DNA of 64,000 nucleotides from Paracoccaceae bacterium (GCA_027489355.1 JAIXZY010000076.1:1-64000), one strand, 5' to 3'. Counted from the stretch's first letter, positions 1 through 7,975 are shown. The notes: a model not told the origin generated them from the letters alone. Made by a program: numbers and translations.

Positions 1-262
1 CGTCGACGTCGTACTTGGGCTTTTCCAGCTCGTACTTGACGAATTCCAGGACCGAGGTCTCGTTGAAATCCTTGATCGGGAACACCGACTGGAACGTGCC
101 CTGGATACCTTCGTCATCCAGCGGCTTGTCGCTGTCACCGGACCGCAGGAACAGGTCGTAGGAGGATTTCTGAACCTCGATCAGGTTCGGCATCTCCAGC
201 ACTTCGCGGATTTTGCCGAAGTAGCGGCGGATGCGTTTCTGGCCAACATAAGCTTGCGCCAT
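1..262 (-). CDS. rpoB: DNA-directed RNA polymerase subunit beta, N-terminal fragment
   Basis: The beta subunit forms one half of the RNA polymerase active-centre cleft. Only the first 87 codons are present; the gene runs off the left edge. The protein starts [18 protein letters not shown] and continues with the [17 protein letters not shown] stretch typical of the alphaproteobacterial beta N-terminus (protrusion/lobe region). It lies 240 bp downstream of rplL in the standard rplL-rpoB order, and a strong RNA hairpin separates the two. The identification rests on the conserved N-terminus plus gene order. Confidence 0.97.
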   Translation of the reverse strand, partial: MAQAYVGQKRIRRYFGKIREVLEMPNLIEVQKSSYDLFLRSGDSDKPLDDEGIQGTFQSVFPIKDFNETSVLEFVKYELEKPKYDVD

Positions 263-440
263 GTCTCGGATCACCTTTCCGTGTTTCGCTGGCGCACCAC
301 CCGTCGGGCCACGGGCGCGCACCGCTTGCGAAGAGACCGTCCCGGTTCCATTCGTGCCGCCCGTCCCGAAGGGTGGCTCCCGAACCTGGTCCGCGTCTGG
401 AAAGAGGTCTTCGCCCGAAGGCCCCTTTCAAGACGCGCAT

Positions 441-469
441 GGCTGGGACCGAATTCCTCGGCCCCAGCC
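441..469 (-). promoter_or_regulatory. rplL-rpoB intergenic stem-loop
   Basis: Positions 441-452 and 458-469 form a 12-bp stem with one G-U wobble in the minus-strand RNA, closing a 5-nt loop. It sits about 35 nt after the rplL stop codon and has no U-tract. In enterobacteria this interval holds a partial terminator and an RNase III processing site that set the ratio of L7/L12 to beta. A similar role here is inference. Confidence 0.6.
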
Positions 470-502
470 CTGCTTTGCATCGGGGTTTCCCCCGAAGTCC
501 GA

Positions 503-880
503 TTACTTCAGCTCGGCCTTGGCGCCAGCTTCTTCGAACTTCTTCTTCATCGCTTCGGCGTCGGCTTTCGAGACGCCTTCCTTGATCTTGCCGCCAGCTT
601 CGGTCAGGTCCTTGGCTTCTTTCAGGCCCAGGCCGGTGATTTCGCGGACGACCTTGATCACGTTGATCTTGTTCGCGCCGGCGTCGGTCAGGACGACGTC
701 GAACTCGGTCTTTTCTTCTTCAGCCGGGGCAGCAGCGCCAGCCGCCGGACCAGCCATCATCACAGCGCCGCCAGCGGCGGGCTCGATGCCGTACTTGTCC
801 TTCAGGATGGTCTTCAGTTCCTGAGCCTGCAGGAGGGTCAGACCGACGATCTCTTCGGCGAGTTTGTTCAGATCAGCCAT
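503..880 (-). CDS. rplL: 50S ribosomal protein L7/L12
   Basis: L7/L12 forms the multimeric ribosomal stalk that recruits and activates translational GTPases. The 125-residue protein has the normal length. An N-terminal dimerisation helix (about 1-35) is followed by an Ala/Gly-rich hinge (about 36-55) and the globular C-terminal domain (about 56-125), which contains the conserved [18 protein letters not shown] factor-binding segment. It follows rplJ by 66 bp on the same strand, the usual arrangement for coordinated L10-(L12)n synthesis. The ATG start is preceded by a GGAACT stretch. Confidence 0.98.
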   Translation of the reverse strand: MADLNKLAEEIVGLTLLQAQELKTILKDKYGIEPAAGGAVMMAGPAAGAAAPAEEEKTEFDVVLTDAGANKINVIKVVREITGLGLKEAKDLTEAGGKIKEGVSKADAEAMKKKFEEAGAKAELK

Positions 881-946
881 TTTTCAGTTCCGTTTGTTAA
901 GATGGGTTCCAACGGTGCGGTATCAACCACGACCGGGATGAAAGGA

Positions 947-1462
947 TCAGGCGGCAGCCTTTTCCTCGATGGTCGACAGGATGCTCGCGATGTTCGACGC
1001 AGGCGCACCAATGGCCCCGGCGATGTTCGAGGCGGGCGCACCGATGCACGACACGATCTGAGCGATAAGCTCTTCGCGCGACGGCATGGCGGCCACGGCT
1101 TTCACACCGGCCTGGTCCAGAACCGTGTCGCCCATTGCCCCGCCGATGATGACGAACTTGTCGTTCGTCTTGGCGTAGGCGTCGCAGACCTTGGCCGCAG
1201 CCACGGGGTCTTCGGAGAAGGACAGCACGGTCATGCCCGTGAGCAGGTCACCCATCTTCGCAGCGGGTTTCCCTTCAAGGGCGATCTTGGCGAGCGTGTT
1301 CTTGGCAACGCGCACGGCCCCCCCCACGTCGCGAAGCTTCGCGCGGAGGTCCTGCATCTGTGCAACCGTCATCCCGGTGTAGTGGGCAACCACCACAACG
1401 CCAGAGCTTTCGAAGATCTGGCCGAGTTCCTCGACCACTTTCTCTTTCTGGGCTCTATCCAC
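947..1462 (-). CDS. rplJ: 50S ribosomal protein L10
   Basis: L10 anchors L7/L12 dimers to the ribosome and autoregulates its own operon by binding the mRNA leader. I chose the GTG at 1462 (protein [17 protein letters not shown], 171 residues) because this is the conserved L10 start. A GGAG motif lies 8 nt upstream. The frame stays open upstream, but that translation is not L10-like and covers the leader RNA. The C-terminal Ala-rich helix (last about 40 residues) is the L7/L12 attachment site. Transcribed rplA-rplJ-rplL. Confidence 0.95.
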   Translation of the reverse strand: MDRAQKEKVVEELGQIFESSGVVVVAHYTGMTVAQMQDLRAKLRDVGGAVRVAKNTLAKIALEGKPAAKMGDLLTGMTVLSFSEDPVAAAKVCDAYAKTNDKFVIIGGAMGDTVLDQAGVKAVAAMPSREELIAQIVSCIGAPASNIAGAIGAPASNIASILSTIEEKAAA

Positions 1463-1685
1463 AGTTTCACTCCAAGGTTGGGGGTTTCCCCCCGGCTCAT
1501 GTTTGCCCCCATCGCTGGGAGCGTCGGGTCCGTAACGGTTCCCGAAACCAAGACCACCTCGAGGGGTGCCTTCAATCTCGTTCCCCATCTCGGGCAGGAT
1601 TTATGGCGTTTGCGCGCCACCCACCGTCTCGGACAGAACCGGGCCTTGCGGCCCGGCCAACCCACGCCTTGCGGCGCGGGATCTC
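1463..1685 (-). promoter_or_regulatory. rplJ leader with tandem GCAA-loop hairpins (putative L10 autoregulatory leader)
   Basis: This 223-nt untranslated gap between rplA and rplJ is where L10 leaders lie. On the minus strand two adjacent hairpins with identical GCAA tetraloops are visible: 1661-1680 (8-bp stem with one wobble) and 1639-1656 (7-bp perfect GC stem). They begin a few bases after the rplA stop codon. The remaining leader up to the GTG start has further GC-rich pairing potential. Binding by L10-L12 is known for the family but not shown here. Confidence 0.55.
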
Positions 1686-2384
1686 TTACGCCTGGGTCGC
1701 CGAGGCGATGTCGACCGACACGCCCGGGCCCATGGTCGAGGACAGCGACACCTTCTTCAGGTAGGTGCCTTTCGCCCCGGTCGGCTTGGCGCGCGACACG
1801 GCGTCGACGAAGGCGCGGATGTTCTGCGCCAGTTTCGCATCGTCGAACGAGACCTTGCCGACGCCCGCGTGGATCACGCCGGCTTTCTCGACCTTGAACT
1901 GGACCTCACCGCCCTTGGCGCCCTCGACGGCCGTCTTCACGTCCATCGTCACGGTGCCGACCTTCGGGTTCGGCATCAGGTTGCGGGGCCCGAGGATCTT
2001 GCCCAGGCGGCCGACGAGCGGCATCAGGTCCGGGGTCGCGATGCAGCGGTCGAAGTTGATGTTGCCCTGCTGGATCGATTCCATCAGGTCTTCGGCGCCC
2101 ACGATGTCCGCACCGGCGGCCTTGGCTTCGTCAGCCTTGGCGCCACGGGCGAAAACGGCGACGCGGACGGTCTTGCCGGTGCCGTTCGGCAGGGCCACGA
2201 CGCCACGGACCATCTGGTCGGCGTGACGCGGGTCGACGCCGAGGTTCATCGCGATCTCGACGGTTTCGTCGAACTTGGCCGAGGCAGCCTGCTTGATCAG
2301 CTTGACCGCATCCTCGACCGAGATGTTTGCCTTGCCAGCGAAGAGTTCGTTCGCCTTGGCGATGCGCTTTGCAACTTTTGCCAT
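1686..2384 (-). CDS. rplA: 50S ribosomal protein L1
   Basis: L1 binds 23S rRNA at the mobile E-site stalk and represses the L11-L1 mRNA. The protein has 232 residues, the normal length, and begins [15 protein letters not shown]. The conserved segments [12 protein letters not shown] and [11 protein letters not shown], both typical of domains I and II, are present. The gene starts 5 bp after rplK ends, so the two are almost certainly cotranscribed and translationally linked. Confidence 0.98.
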   Translation of the reverse strand: MAKVAKRIAKANELFAGKANISVEDAVKLIKQAASAKFDETVEIAMNLGVDPRHADQMVRGVVALPNGTGKTVRVAVFARGAKADEAKAAGADIVGAEDLMESIQQGNINFDRCIATPDLMPLVGRLGKILGPRNLMPNPKVGTVTMDVKTAVEGAKGGEVQFKVEKAGVIHAGVGKVSFDDAKLAQNIRAFVDAVSRAKPTGAKGTYLKKVSLSSTMGPGVSVDIASATQA

Positions 2385-2389
2385 GGTTC

Positions 2390-2842
2390 TCAGCCCTTCA
2401 CTTCGATGCCGCAGGACTTGGCCGAGCCGAGGATGATCTGCATCGCAGCTTCCACGGAGTTGGCGTTCAGGTCCTTCATCTTCGTCTCGGCGATCTTGCG
2501 CAGCTGGGCCGCGGTGATCGTGCCGGCGACTTCACGGCCTGGCTTCGTCGAGCCCTTGGCGCGCGAACGCTTGCCGACGGGCGGCAGGCCGGCGGCCTGC
2601 TTGATCAGGAACGAGGCCGGAGCGGTCTTCAGCTCGAGGCTGAAGGACTTGTCCTGGTAGTAGGTGATGATGACGGGCGTCGGGGTGCCCGGCGGAATGT
2701 CGGCGGTCTTCGCGTTGAATTCCTTCACGAAGGCCATGATGTTCAGCCCGCGCTGACCCAGGGCCGGACCGACCGGGGGCGAGGGGTTCGCTTGCTGGGC
2801 TTTGACTTGCAGCTTGAGGCTGCCGATGATCTTCTTGGCCAT
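2390..2842 (-). CDS. rplK: 50S ribosomal protein L11
   Basis: L11 forms the GTPase-associated centre base with 23S rRNA and is needed for RelA/Rsh sensing of uncharged tRNA. At 150 residues it is about 8 longer than E. coli L11. The N-terminal [14 protein letters not shown] motif and the C-terminal rRNA-binding domain ([19 protein letters not shown]) are intact. The extra residues sit in the inter-domain linker, about residues 85-105 ([19 protein letters not shown]). An AAGGAGAAGG Shine-Dalgarno sequence precedes the ATG. Confidence 0.97.
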   Translation of the reverse strand: MAKKIIGSLKLQVKAQQANPSPPVGPALGQRGLNIMAFVKEFNAKTADIPPGTPTPVIITYYQDKSFSLELKTAPASFLIKQAAGLPPVGKRSRAKGSTKPGREVAGTITAAQLRKIAETKMKDLNANSVEAAMQIILGSAKSCGIEVKG

Positions 2843-2933
2843 CTGGCCTTCTCCTTTGTCACTGCATCCGGAGATGCGGTTTAGTGGTCCGGTCCGTCAC
2901 CCCCGAAAGGGCGCTCGCCTCCCACGCGCTTCC

Positions 2934-3467
2934 TCAGGCCCCCTTGGAGACCTGAGTGAATTCCAGTTCCACGGGCGTTGCCCGACCGAAGATCGACACG
3001 GTGACCTTCAGGCGGCTGTGCGCCTCGTCCACATCCTCGACCATGCCCGAGAAGCCCTCGAACGGGCCGTCGGTGACCTGAACCGTCTCGCCGATGTCGA
3101 AGCGGATCAGGTTGCGCGGGGCTTCCAGACCTTCCTCGACGCGGTTCAGGATCGCGTTCACTTCCGAATCCCGCATCGGCATCGGCTTGCCCTGCGGACC
3201 CAGGAACCCGGTCACGCGGTTGATCGACGAGATCAGGTGGTACCCGCGGTTCGACATTTCCATGTGGACAAGCACGTAACCCGGCATGAAGCGACGTTCC
3301 GACGTGACCTTCTTGCCGCGGCGGACCTCGATCACTTCCTCGGTCGGGACCAGGACCTCGTCGATTTCCTCGCCAAGGTTGGCCTCGGCGACGGCGGTCT
3401 TGATCTGCTCGGCCACCTTCTTCTCGAAGTTCGAGAGAACGCTTACCGAATACCAGCGCTTCGCCAT
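2934..3467 (-). CDS. nusG: Transcription termination/antitermination factor NusG
   Basis: NusG binds RNA polymerase, suppresses pausing and links it to Rho or to ribosomal S10. The protein has 177 residues: an NGN domain (about 4-115, with KRWYSVSVLSNFEKKVAEQI and the FMPGYVLVHMEM segment) and a C-terminal KOW domain (about 123-175) built around GETVQVTDGPFEGFSGMVEDV. It lies 91 bp before rplK and 150 bp after secE. A U-tailed terminator-like hairpin lies in the secE-nusG gap. Confidence 0.97.
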   Translation of the reverse strand: MAKRWYSVSVLSNFEKKVAEQIKTAVAEANLGEEIDEVLVPTEEVIEVRRGKKVTSERRFMPGYVLVHMEMSNRGYHLISSINRVTGFLGPQGKPMPMRDSEVNAILNRVEEGLEAPRNLIRFDIGETVQVTDGPFEGFSGMVEDVDEAHSRLKVTVSIFGRATPVELEFTQVSKGA

Positions 3468-3521
3468 CTGCCTGCTTCCTTGCTGCGGGCCCTTCGGCCC
3501 ATCTTCGTCCGGTCCCGGAAC

Positions 3522-3554
3522 AAAAAACAGCGCGCACCCCGAATCGATGCGCGC
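3522..3554 (-). terminator. Rho-independent terminator between secE and nusG
   Basis: On the minus strand a 7-bp perfect stem (GCGCGCA at 3530-3536 pairing with 3548-3554) with an 11-nt loop is followed two bases later by six consecutive U residues (3527-3522). This is a textbook intrinsic terminator, lying 65 nt after the secE stop codon and 55 nt before nusG. It probably attenuates rather than fully blocks transcription, since no clear nusG promoter is visible between it and nusG. Confidence 0.75.
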
Positions 3555-3619
3555 CGGTGTCCCTTTGGTTGGCGCGGGGTCTACCCCTTGCCCGCCGTCA
3601 GTTCAAGAGGGAAAGCCGA

Positions 3620-3811
3620 TCAGGCGCCGATGATGTAGGTCAGGGCCGTACGGATCGCGAGGTCGATCAGGCTGAAGAAGGTTGCCGCAAGGGCCGAAAG
3701 GATGAAGACCATGAGCGTGGTCAGCAGAACCTCGCGGCGGGTGGGCCAGACCACCTTGGCGACTTCGGCGCGGACCTGCTGCAGGAACTGGACGGGGTTC
3801 GTGGTGGACAT
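3620..3811 (-). CDS. secE: Preprotein translocase subunit SecE
   Basis: SecE is the clamp subunit of the SecYEG inner-membrane channel. The 63-residue protein is the short single-span form usual in alphaproteobacteria. The amphipathic segment VRAEVAKVVWPTRREVLLTT (about 14-32) carries the conserved WPTRxE motif, followed by one membrane helix (about 33-56). The ATG at 3811 gives MSTTNPVQFLQQV. The frame is open further upstream, but only with unconserved low-complexity sequence, and a promoter lies about 28 bp upstream of this start. Confidence 0.93.
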   Translation of the reverse strand: MSTTNPVQFLQQVRAEVAKVVWPTRREVLLTTLMVFILSALAATFFSLIDLAIRTALTYIIGA

Positions 3812-3838
3812 GGGGATTCCGGGACTGGTTCGACGCCG

Positions 3839-3867
3839 GAGATACGGGTTTGACGGGGGGAATTCAA
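3839..3867 (-). promoter_or_regulatory. Putative sigma-70 promoter of secE
   Basis: Reading the minus strand, -35 TTGAAT (3867-3862) and -10 TATCTC (3844-3839) are separated by 17 bp. Initiation would fall near 3832, giving a leader of about 20 nt before the secE ATG. Assigned from sequence only. Confidence 0.5.
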
Positions 3868-3944
3868 GCGCCACGCGTCCGGGTCGTCCGCAAGCTGCCG
3901 GACCGGCACCACATTCGCGCCCCGCACGACCTTTGAATGCAGGA

Positions 3945-4011
3945 CGTCCGGCGCCCGAAGGAACGCCGGACGCTTTTCCCATGCGCGTGCCCCGGGACAG
4001 AAGGCACGCGC
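3945..4011 (-). terminator. Two tandem GC-rich stem-loops after the periplasmic protein gene
   Basis: Immediately after the stop codon at 4020 two hairpins follow: 3983-3990 pairs with 4004-4011 (8 bp), and 3945-3953 pairs with 3964-3972 (9 bp, loop 3954-3963). Neither has a U-tract on the minus strand. The second is followed by TTTT on the plus strand, where no gene reads in. They probably act as transcript 3'-end stabilisers or a weak terminator upstream of the secE promoter. Confidence 0.45.
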
Positions 4012-4019
4012 GGCGGGAT

Positions 4020-4538
4020 TTACTTCAGACGGCTGACGATGCCATCGGCAAAGGCCTCGACCAGGCGGGTGTAGGCGCCGGAGGTGTCGGTCGAGAGCAC
4101 CAGCGTCGCGCCCTCCGGCACGATCACCTGGGCATTTTCCAGCGAGACGCTGAGTTCATAACCGTCGGCGTTGGTGTTGTCGGTGTCATCCACGATCGTG
4201 ACCTGGCCCACCAGAACGGCATCGCCAAGGTTCAGCTGGCGCTCGAAGGCGCTGGCCAGTTCCACTTCGCGGATGTCGACCTTGATCTGCGTTCCGTCGA
4301 TCTTGCCGGTCTCGTCGGGCTTCACCTCTTCCACGGCCAGCCGGTCGGTCACACGCGCGGCGATGGCGTTTTCGAGGTCGGCTTCGAGGTTGGCCCAGAA
4401 GGTCGCTGCCTCGGCATTGCTGATCGCAGACACATCGACGGTTGCGTCGATCTTGGCGACCTTTTCGACGGCCGCAGCCAGGGGGGTGGCCAGCAGGGCC
4501 AGAAGGGCGGCAGTCGCCGCCGTTTTCGCGTGAAGCAT
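4020..4538 (-). CDS. Conserved periplasmic protein of unknown function
   Basis: I do not recognise a named domain. The ATG at 4538 (MLHAKTAATAALLALL) is preferred because GGAG lies 6 nt upstream; an ATG 12 nt further upstream has poor spacing. Residues 1-22 form a Sec signal peptide with an Ala-rich cleavage region (TPLAAAVEK). The mature part, about 150 residues, is acidic and predicted beta-rich, with an Asp/Asn-rich turn (DDTDNTNADG). It lies between tRNA-Trp and secE, but the downstream hairpins and a separate secE promoter suggest it is not functionally tied to secretion. Export is inferred from the signal peptide only. Confidence 0.75.
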   Translation of the reverse strand: MLHAKTAATAALLALLATPLAAAVEKVAKIDATVDVSAISNAEAATFWANLEADLENAIAARVTDRLAVEEVKPDETGKIDGTQIKVDIREVELASAFERQLNLGDAVLVGQVTIVDDTDNTNADGYELSVSLENAQVIVPEGATLVLSTDTSGAYTRLVEAFADGIVSRLK

Positions 4539-4643
4539 GGGTTTCTCCATATCCTGTGTGATCAGGTTGTATGGAGACCGAACGCGCGAAATCTTGCCGG
4601 GTTCCCGGCGCGGCCAGGCTGCAAGATGACAGGTTCGGGAGGA

Positions 4644-4719
4644 TGGCAGGGGCAGCAGGGCTCGAACCCGCGACCTACGGTTTTGGAGACCGTCGCTCTA
4701 CCAGCTGAGCTATACCCCT
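4644..4719 (-). tRNA. tRNA-Trp (anticodon CCA)
   Basis: A 76-nt cloverleaf on the minus strand. The acceptor stem AGGGGUA/UGCCCCU pairs with one U-G wobble. The D-arm has GCUCAGCUGGUAGAGC, and the anticodon loop CUCCAAA places CCA at 34-36. The T-arm has GGGUUCGAGCCC, the discriminator is G and the 3' CCA is encoded. tRNA-Trp near secE-nusG is a widespread bacterial arrangement. Confidence 0.97.
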
Positions 4720-4730
4720 ACGCGGGTGAC

Positions 4731-4759
4731 GGGTTACGGCAGCCCGCGCGGGAGGTCAA
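4731..4759 (-). promoter_or_regulatory. Putative promoter of tRNA-Trp
   Basis: On the minus strand, TTGACC (4759-4754) and TAACCC (4736-4731) are separated by exactly 17 bp. The mature tRNA starts 11 bp after the -10 element. A near-perfect -35 with a weak -10 is common for alphaproteobacterial stable-RNA promoters. Confidence 0.6.
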
Positions 4760-4827
4760 GGGATTCTCTTCGCTTGCCTCCGGCCCGATCGGCCCCACCT
4801 TTGCCAGCGTCCCGAAGGAGCCGGCCG

Positions 4828-4998
4828 ATGCCGAAGATGCGCAAGAAGTCCGAACTGCCGCAGAAGACCTGCGCAAGCTGCGGACTGCCGTTCAGCTGGC
4901 GCAAGAAATGGGAGCGCGACTGGGAGACGGTGCGATACTGCTCGGACCGCTGCCGCAAGGCGGGACCGAAACGGCCGGGGGTGACTGACCCGCGGTGA
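4828..4998 (+). CDS. DUF2256 small zinc-binding-type protein
   Basis: The 56-residue basic protein fits the DUF2256 family in length and motif: it begins [15 protein letters not shown] and has two cysteine pairs, CASC (about 15-18) and CSDRC (about 38-42), with conserved W, R and Y residues between. The four Cys probably bind one zinc ion; no function is established for the family. The ATG at 4828 has a GGAG 7 nt upstream. It lies just upstream of a methyltransferase-like gene on the same strand (72-bp gap). Confidence 0.8.
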   Translation: MPKMRKKSELPQKTCASCGLPFSWRKKWERDWETVRYCSDRCRKAGPKRPGVTDPR

Positions 4999-5070
4999 AG
5001 GCTCCTGCCAGTGCGGGCCGGCTGGAAAACCCGCCCCGCCCCGCCTAATCTGCCGGGAACGGAGGGCACG

Positions 5071-5919
5071 GTGCGGGACGTGGCAGAGATCGTGGCAGAG
5101 TTCGCGGCCCGGCCCTGGCTGGCCGTGACCGAAGCCGATCTGGGACCGGCGGCGCGGGTGCCGACGATGCTGACGGCCGAGGAGGGCCAGCTTTATCACT
5201 GGCTTGGCCAAAGGGTGCAGGGCGATGGCGCGACCGTGGACCTGGGCGCCTACGCCGGAGGCTCGGCGGCGCGGCTTCTGTCGGGGCTGGAGCGATCAGG
5301 GCGTCCGTTCCGGGTGCACAGCTATGACCGCTTCCGGTCTTCCCGCGCCTTCTGGGCGAAGTTCATGCCGGACGAACCCTTGCCCGGCGCAGACGATGCC
5401 GACCTGCTGCCATTGGTCCGTCGGAATCTCGCGCCGTGGGAGCCACATGTTGCACTGCACGTGGGCGACATCGGCCAGACGCGGTGGACAGGCGGACCGA
5501 TCGAGATCCTGGCCGTCGATGCCGCGAAGGGCGCAGTCCTGGCCGATCATATCGCGGCAGAGTTCTTTCCGGCGCTGGTGCCGGGACGGTCGATCCTGGT
5601 GCAGCAGGACTATCTGATGGCGGTGCAGCCCTGGCTTTGCGGGCAGATGGTCGGCCTGCGTGACCTGTTCCTGCCGCTGGCACATGTTCCCAAAGTCGGG
5701 ATGGTCTTTCTGAGTCTTGCGCCGGTGACTGCAGTCGCGCTTGCGCAGGCGCGGGTGGCCAAGCTGACCGACGGCAAGCTGATGCAACGGGTGCGCGAGG
5801 CGGCGGCCTGGCATGTGGGCATGGCCCCGCGGCCAAGGTTCCGGGCGATGCTTGACCAGATCAGGGCCAATCCGGGCGTGCGTCTGGGCTGGCAGATGCG
5901 CCAGGCCGCGCGTGGCTAA
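5071..5919 (+). CDS. Class I SAM-dependent methyltransferase-like protein
   Basis: The 282-residue protein has a Rossmann nucleotide-binding signature TVDLGAYAGGSAARLL (about 55-70), which matches motif I of class I methyltransferases. A later acidic strand end (IEILAVDAAKG) is also consistent. The substrate is unknown. The GTG at 5071 has GGAGGG just upstream and is preferred to an ATG at 5011 that would add 20 unconserved residues. The stop codon overlaps the end of the convergent DUF6766 gene by 4 bp. It could instead be a glycan-associated methyltransferase family member. Confidence 0.65.
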   Translation: MRDVAEIVAEFAARPWLAVTEADLGPAARVPTMLTAEEGQLYHWLGQRVQGDGATVDLGAYAGGSAARLLSGLERSGRPFRVHSYDRFRSSRAFWAKFMPDEPLPGADDADLLPLVRRNLAPWEPHVALHVGDIGQTRWTGGPIEILAVDAAKGAVLADHIAAEFFPALVPGRSILVQQDYLMAVQPWLCGQMVGLRDLFLPLAHVPKVGMVFLSLAPVTAVALAQARVAKLTDGKLMQRVREAAAWHVGMAPRPRFRAMLDQIRANPGVRLGWQMRQAARG

Positions 5920-6302
5920 AGCTTCGGCCCGGTCTCGCGGCCGGGGAAGCGGCGGTTGAACTCAGCGATATAGTCCTCGGCATCGACGGGGCGCAGGGTG
6001 CGCAGGATGAGGTCAAGCTTTTCCTCCAGCCGGTCGTCCTCTTCCTTGGACTGCGGCGAGCCGACGAACAGGAAGAAGGCCAGGCCGCCGACCTGCCAGA
6101 GCAGTTGCAGGAACTCGGACTGCCAGCTCTCCATCGTGTCGCGGCCCATCTCGACCAGGTATTCCGAAACGAGGATCGGCGCGCCATGCTGGGTCTGCGC
6201 GTCCACATAGGCGAACCAGCCAAAGGTCCAGTGGCCGATGAAGGCCCCCAGGAACAGGATCAGGGTGATCCAAGCGTAACCGTAGGCCTTCCAGATGGAC
6301 AT
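5916..6302 (-). CDS. DUF6766 family inner-membrane protein
   Basis: The 128-residue protein has two hydrophobic segments (about 9-30 and 64-81). Between them lies a loop ending in the SWQSEFLQLL motif, and after the second comes the family's GSPQSKE motif (81-87), then a charged cytoplasmic tail. Function of the family is unknown. The ATG at 6302 starts MSIWKAYGYAWITL. It lies 86 bp after the GMC oxidoreductase gene, with a strong hairpin in between, so cotranscription with it is uncertain. Confidence 0.8.
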   Translation of the reverse strand: MSIWKAYGYAWITLILFLGAFIGHWTFGWFAYVDAQTQHGAPILVSEYLVEMGRDTMESWQSEFLQLLWQVGGLAFFLFVGSPQSKEEDDRLEEKLDLILRTLRPVDAEDYIAEFNRRFPGRETGPKL

Positions 6303-6354
6303 GGCTTTCTCCGTGGCAACGGAGGAAAAACCGGCGGTTCCGGGGAATGTTCCG

Positions 6355-6382
6355 GCGGGCCGGAGGGTTACCTCCGGCCCGC
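6355..6382 (-). terminator. 12-bp perfect stem-loop after the GMC oxidoreductase gene
   Basis: Positions 6355-6366 and 6371-6382 are perfectly complementary (12 bp, GC-rich) with a 4-nt loop. The hairpin starts 6 nt beyond the stop codon at 6389. There is no U-tract, so it may terminate weakly or protect the mRNA 3' end. Confidence 0.5.
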
Positions 6383-6388
6383 GCGGGG

Positions 6389-7960
6389 TCAGATGTTGCC
6401 CGCGCTCATCTCGCTGGCGATGTGGTCGGCCTGGCGGATTGCCAACGCGACGATGGTCAGCGTCGGGTTCTCCGCGGCGCCGGTGGTGAACTGCGAGCCG
6501 TCCGAGACGAAGAGGTTCGCGATGTCGTGGGTCTGGCCCCACTTGTTCACCACCCCGTCCTTCGCCTTCTCCGACATGCGGTTGGTGCCGAGGTTGTGGG
6601 TCGACGGATAGGGCGGCGTCGGGAAGGCGCGGGTGGCCCCCACGGCCTCGTACATGGCGATGCCCTGCTTGTAGGCATGGTTGCGCATCGCCACGTCGTT
6701 CGGGTGGTCGTCGAAGTTGACGTTGGCGACGGGCAGACCGTGCTGGTCCTTGGTCTCGGACAGCGTGACGCCGTTCGTAAGCTGCGGCATGTCCTCGCCC
6801 ACGATCCACATGCCGGCCATGTTCTCGTAATGGTCAAGCGCGGTGGTGAAGCCCCGGCCCCAGCCGCCGGGGTTCAGGAAGGCCGCCATGAACGGCAGGC
6901 CAAGGGACAGCGTCTCCAGCTCGTAGCCACCGACGAAGCCGCGGCTGGGGTCGTGGCGGGCCTCGTCCTGGACGATCCCGGCCATCGTCGTGCCGCGCCA
7001 CATGCGGACCGGCTTGTCGAAGATCGCGTAGACCGACCCGGTGGTGTGGCGCATGTAGTTCTTGCCGACCATGCCGGAGGAATTCGCCAGCCCGTCCGGG
7101 AACATGCTGGAGGCCGAGTTCAGCAGGAGACGCGGGCTTTCGAACGAGTTCCCGGCGACGCAGACGATCCGCGCCTTCTGCATCTGTAAGGCGCCGTCCT
7201 TGTCGAAATACTCGACCCCGGTCACCTTCCCCGCCTCGTTGTGGAGGATACGGGCGACATGGCTGCGCTCGCGCACCTCAAGGTTGCCTGTCGCCTCGCC
7301 CTCGGGGATGTCGGTGTAGGCGGCCGACCACTTCGCGCCCCACTTGCAGCCCTGGAAGCAGAAGCCGGTCTGTTGGCACGAGATCCGGTTCCCGGTCGTG
7401 TCCGAGGACTGGATCGCCATGCGGCCGGTGTGGACCTCCTTGTAACCCAGGGCCTTCGCGCCCTTCTCGAACACCAGGTAGTTGTTGTTCCCAGGCAGGC
7501 CGGGACGGTTGCCGGTGCGGGTCACGCCCAGCTTTTCCTCGGCCTTTTCGTACCAGGGCGCCATCTCGGCGCTGTCGATCGGCCAGTCCAGCAGGTTGGC
7601 GCCCTCGACTGCGCCGTAGGTGGTCAGCGCCTTCCATTCGTGGTCCTGGAAACGGATCGAGGCCCCGGCCCAGTGCGTCGTGGTACCGCCCACCGCCTTG
7701 ACGATCCAGGCGGGCAGCGTGGCAAAGTCCTTGTGGACACGCCAGGACCCGCTGGTGGTGCGGGCATCCAGCCAGGCGAGCTGGCCGAAGGAGTCCCATT
7801 CGTCGTTGATGTAATCCTCGGGCAGGTAACGCCCGCCGGCCTCCAAAGCCACGACCTTGACGCCCTTCTGCGCCAGTTCGTTGGCCAGAACACCGCCGCC
7901 CGCGCCGGTGCCGATGATGACGACCACGGAGTCGTCATTCAGGTCGAATTTCGCAACCAT
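6389..7960 (-). CDS. GMC-family FAD-dependent oxidoreductase, large subunit (gluconate/sorbitol dehydrogenase-like)
   Basis: GMC enzymes oxidise alcohol or sugar hydroxyls using FAD. The 523-residue protein has an N-terminal dinucleotide-binding motif GTGAGG (17-22) and VVALEAGGRY. A Cys-containing segment (about 190-205, CQQTGFCFQGCKWGAKW) and the C-terminal GTNRMS and NPTLTIVALAIRQADHI motifs are typical of the gluconate 2-dehydrogenase large-subunit subgroup. It has no signal peptide. The next gene upstream, 15 bp away, encodes a Tat-signal small subunit, so export as a folded complex by hitchhiking is likely. No cytochrome c subunit gene is adjacent. Substrate unknown. Confidence 0.85.
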   Translation of the reverse strand: MVAKFDLNDDSVVVIIGTGAGGGVLANELAQKGVKVVALEAGGRYLPEDYINDEWDSFGQLAWLDARTTSGSWRVHKDFATLPAWIVKAVGGTTTHWAGASIRFQDHEWKALTTYGAVEGANLLDWPIDSAEMAPWYEKAEEKLGVTRTGNRPGLPGNNNYLVFEKGAKALGYKEVHTGRMAIQSSDTTGNRISCQQTGFCFQGCKWGAKWSAAYTDIPEGEATGNLEVRERSHVARILHNEAGKVTGVEYFDKDGALQMQKARIVCVAGNSFESPRLLLNSASSMFPDGLANSSGMVGKNYMRHTTGSVYAIFDKPVRMWRGTTMAGIVQDEARHDPSRGFVGGYELETLSLGLPFMAAFLNPGGWGRGFTTALDHYENMAGMWIVGEDMPQLTNGVTLSETKDQHGLPVANVNFDDHPNDVAMRNHAYKQGIAMYEAVGATRAFPTPPYPSTHNLGTNRMSEKAKDGVVNKWGQTHDIANLFVSDGSQFTTGAAENPTLTIVALAIRQADHIASEMSAGNI

Positions 7961-7975
7961 GTGACGGCCCTCCCC

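Noticed and set aside
3945-3977. Perfect 9-bp hairpin followed by TTTT on the plus strand, read as a plus-strand terminator
   Set aside because: No plus-strand gene reads into it; on the strand that is transcribed there is no U-tract, so it is listed only as a stem-loop.
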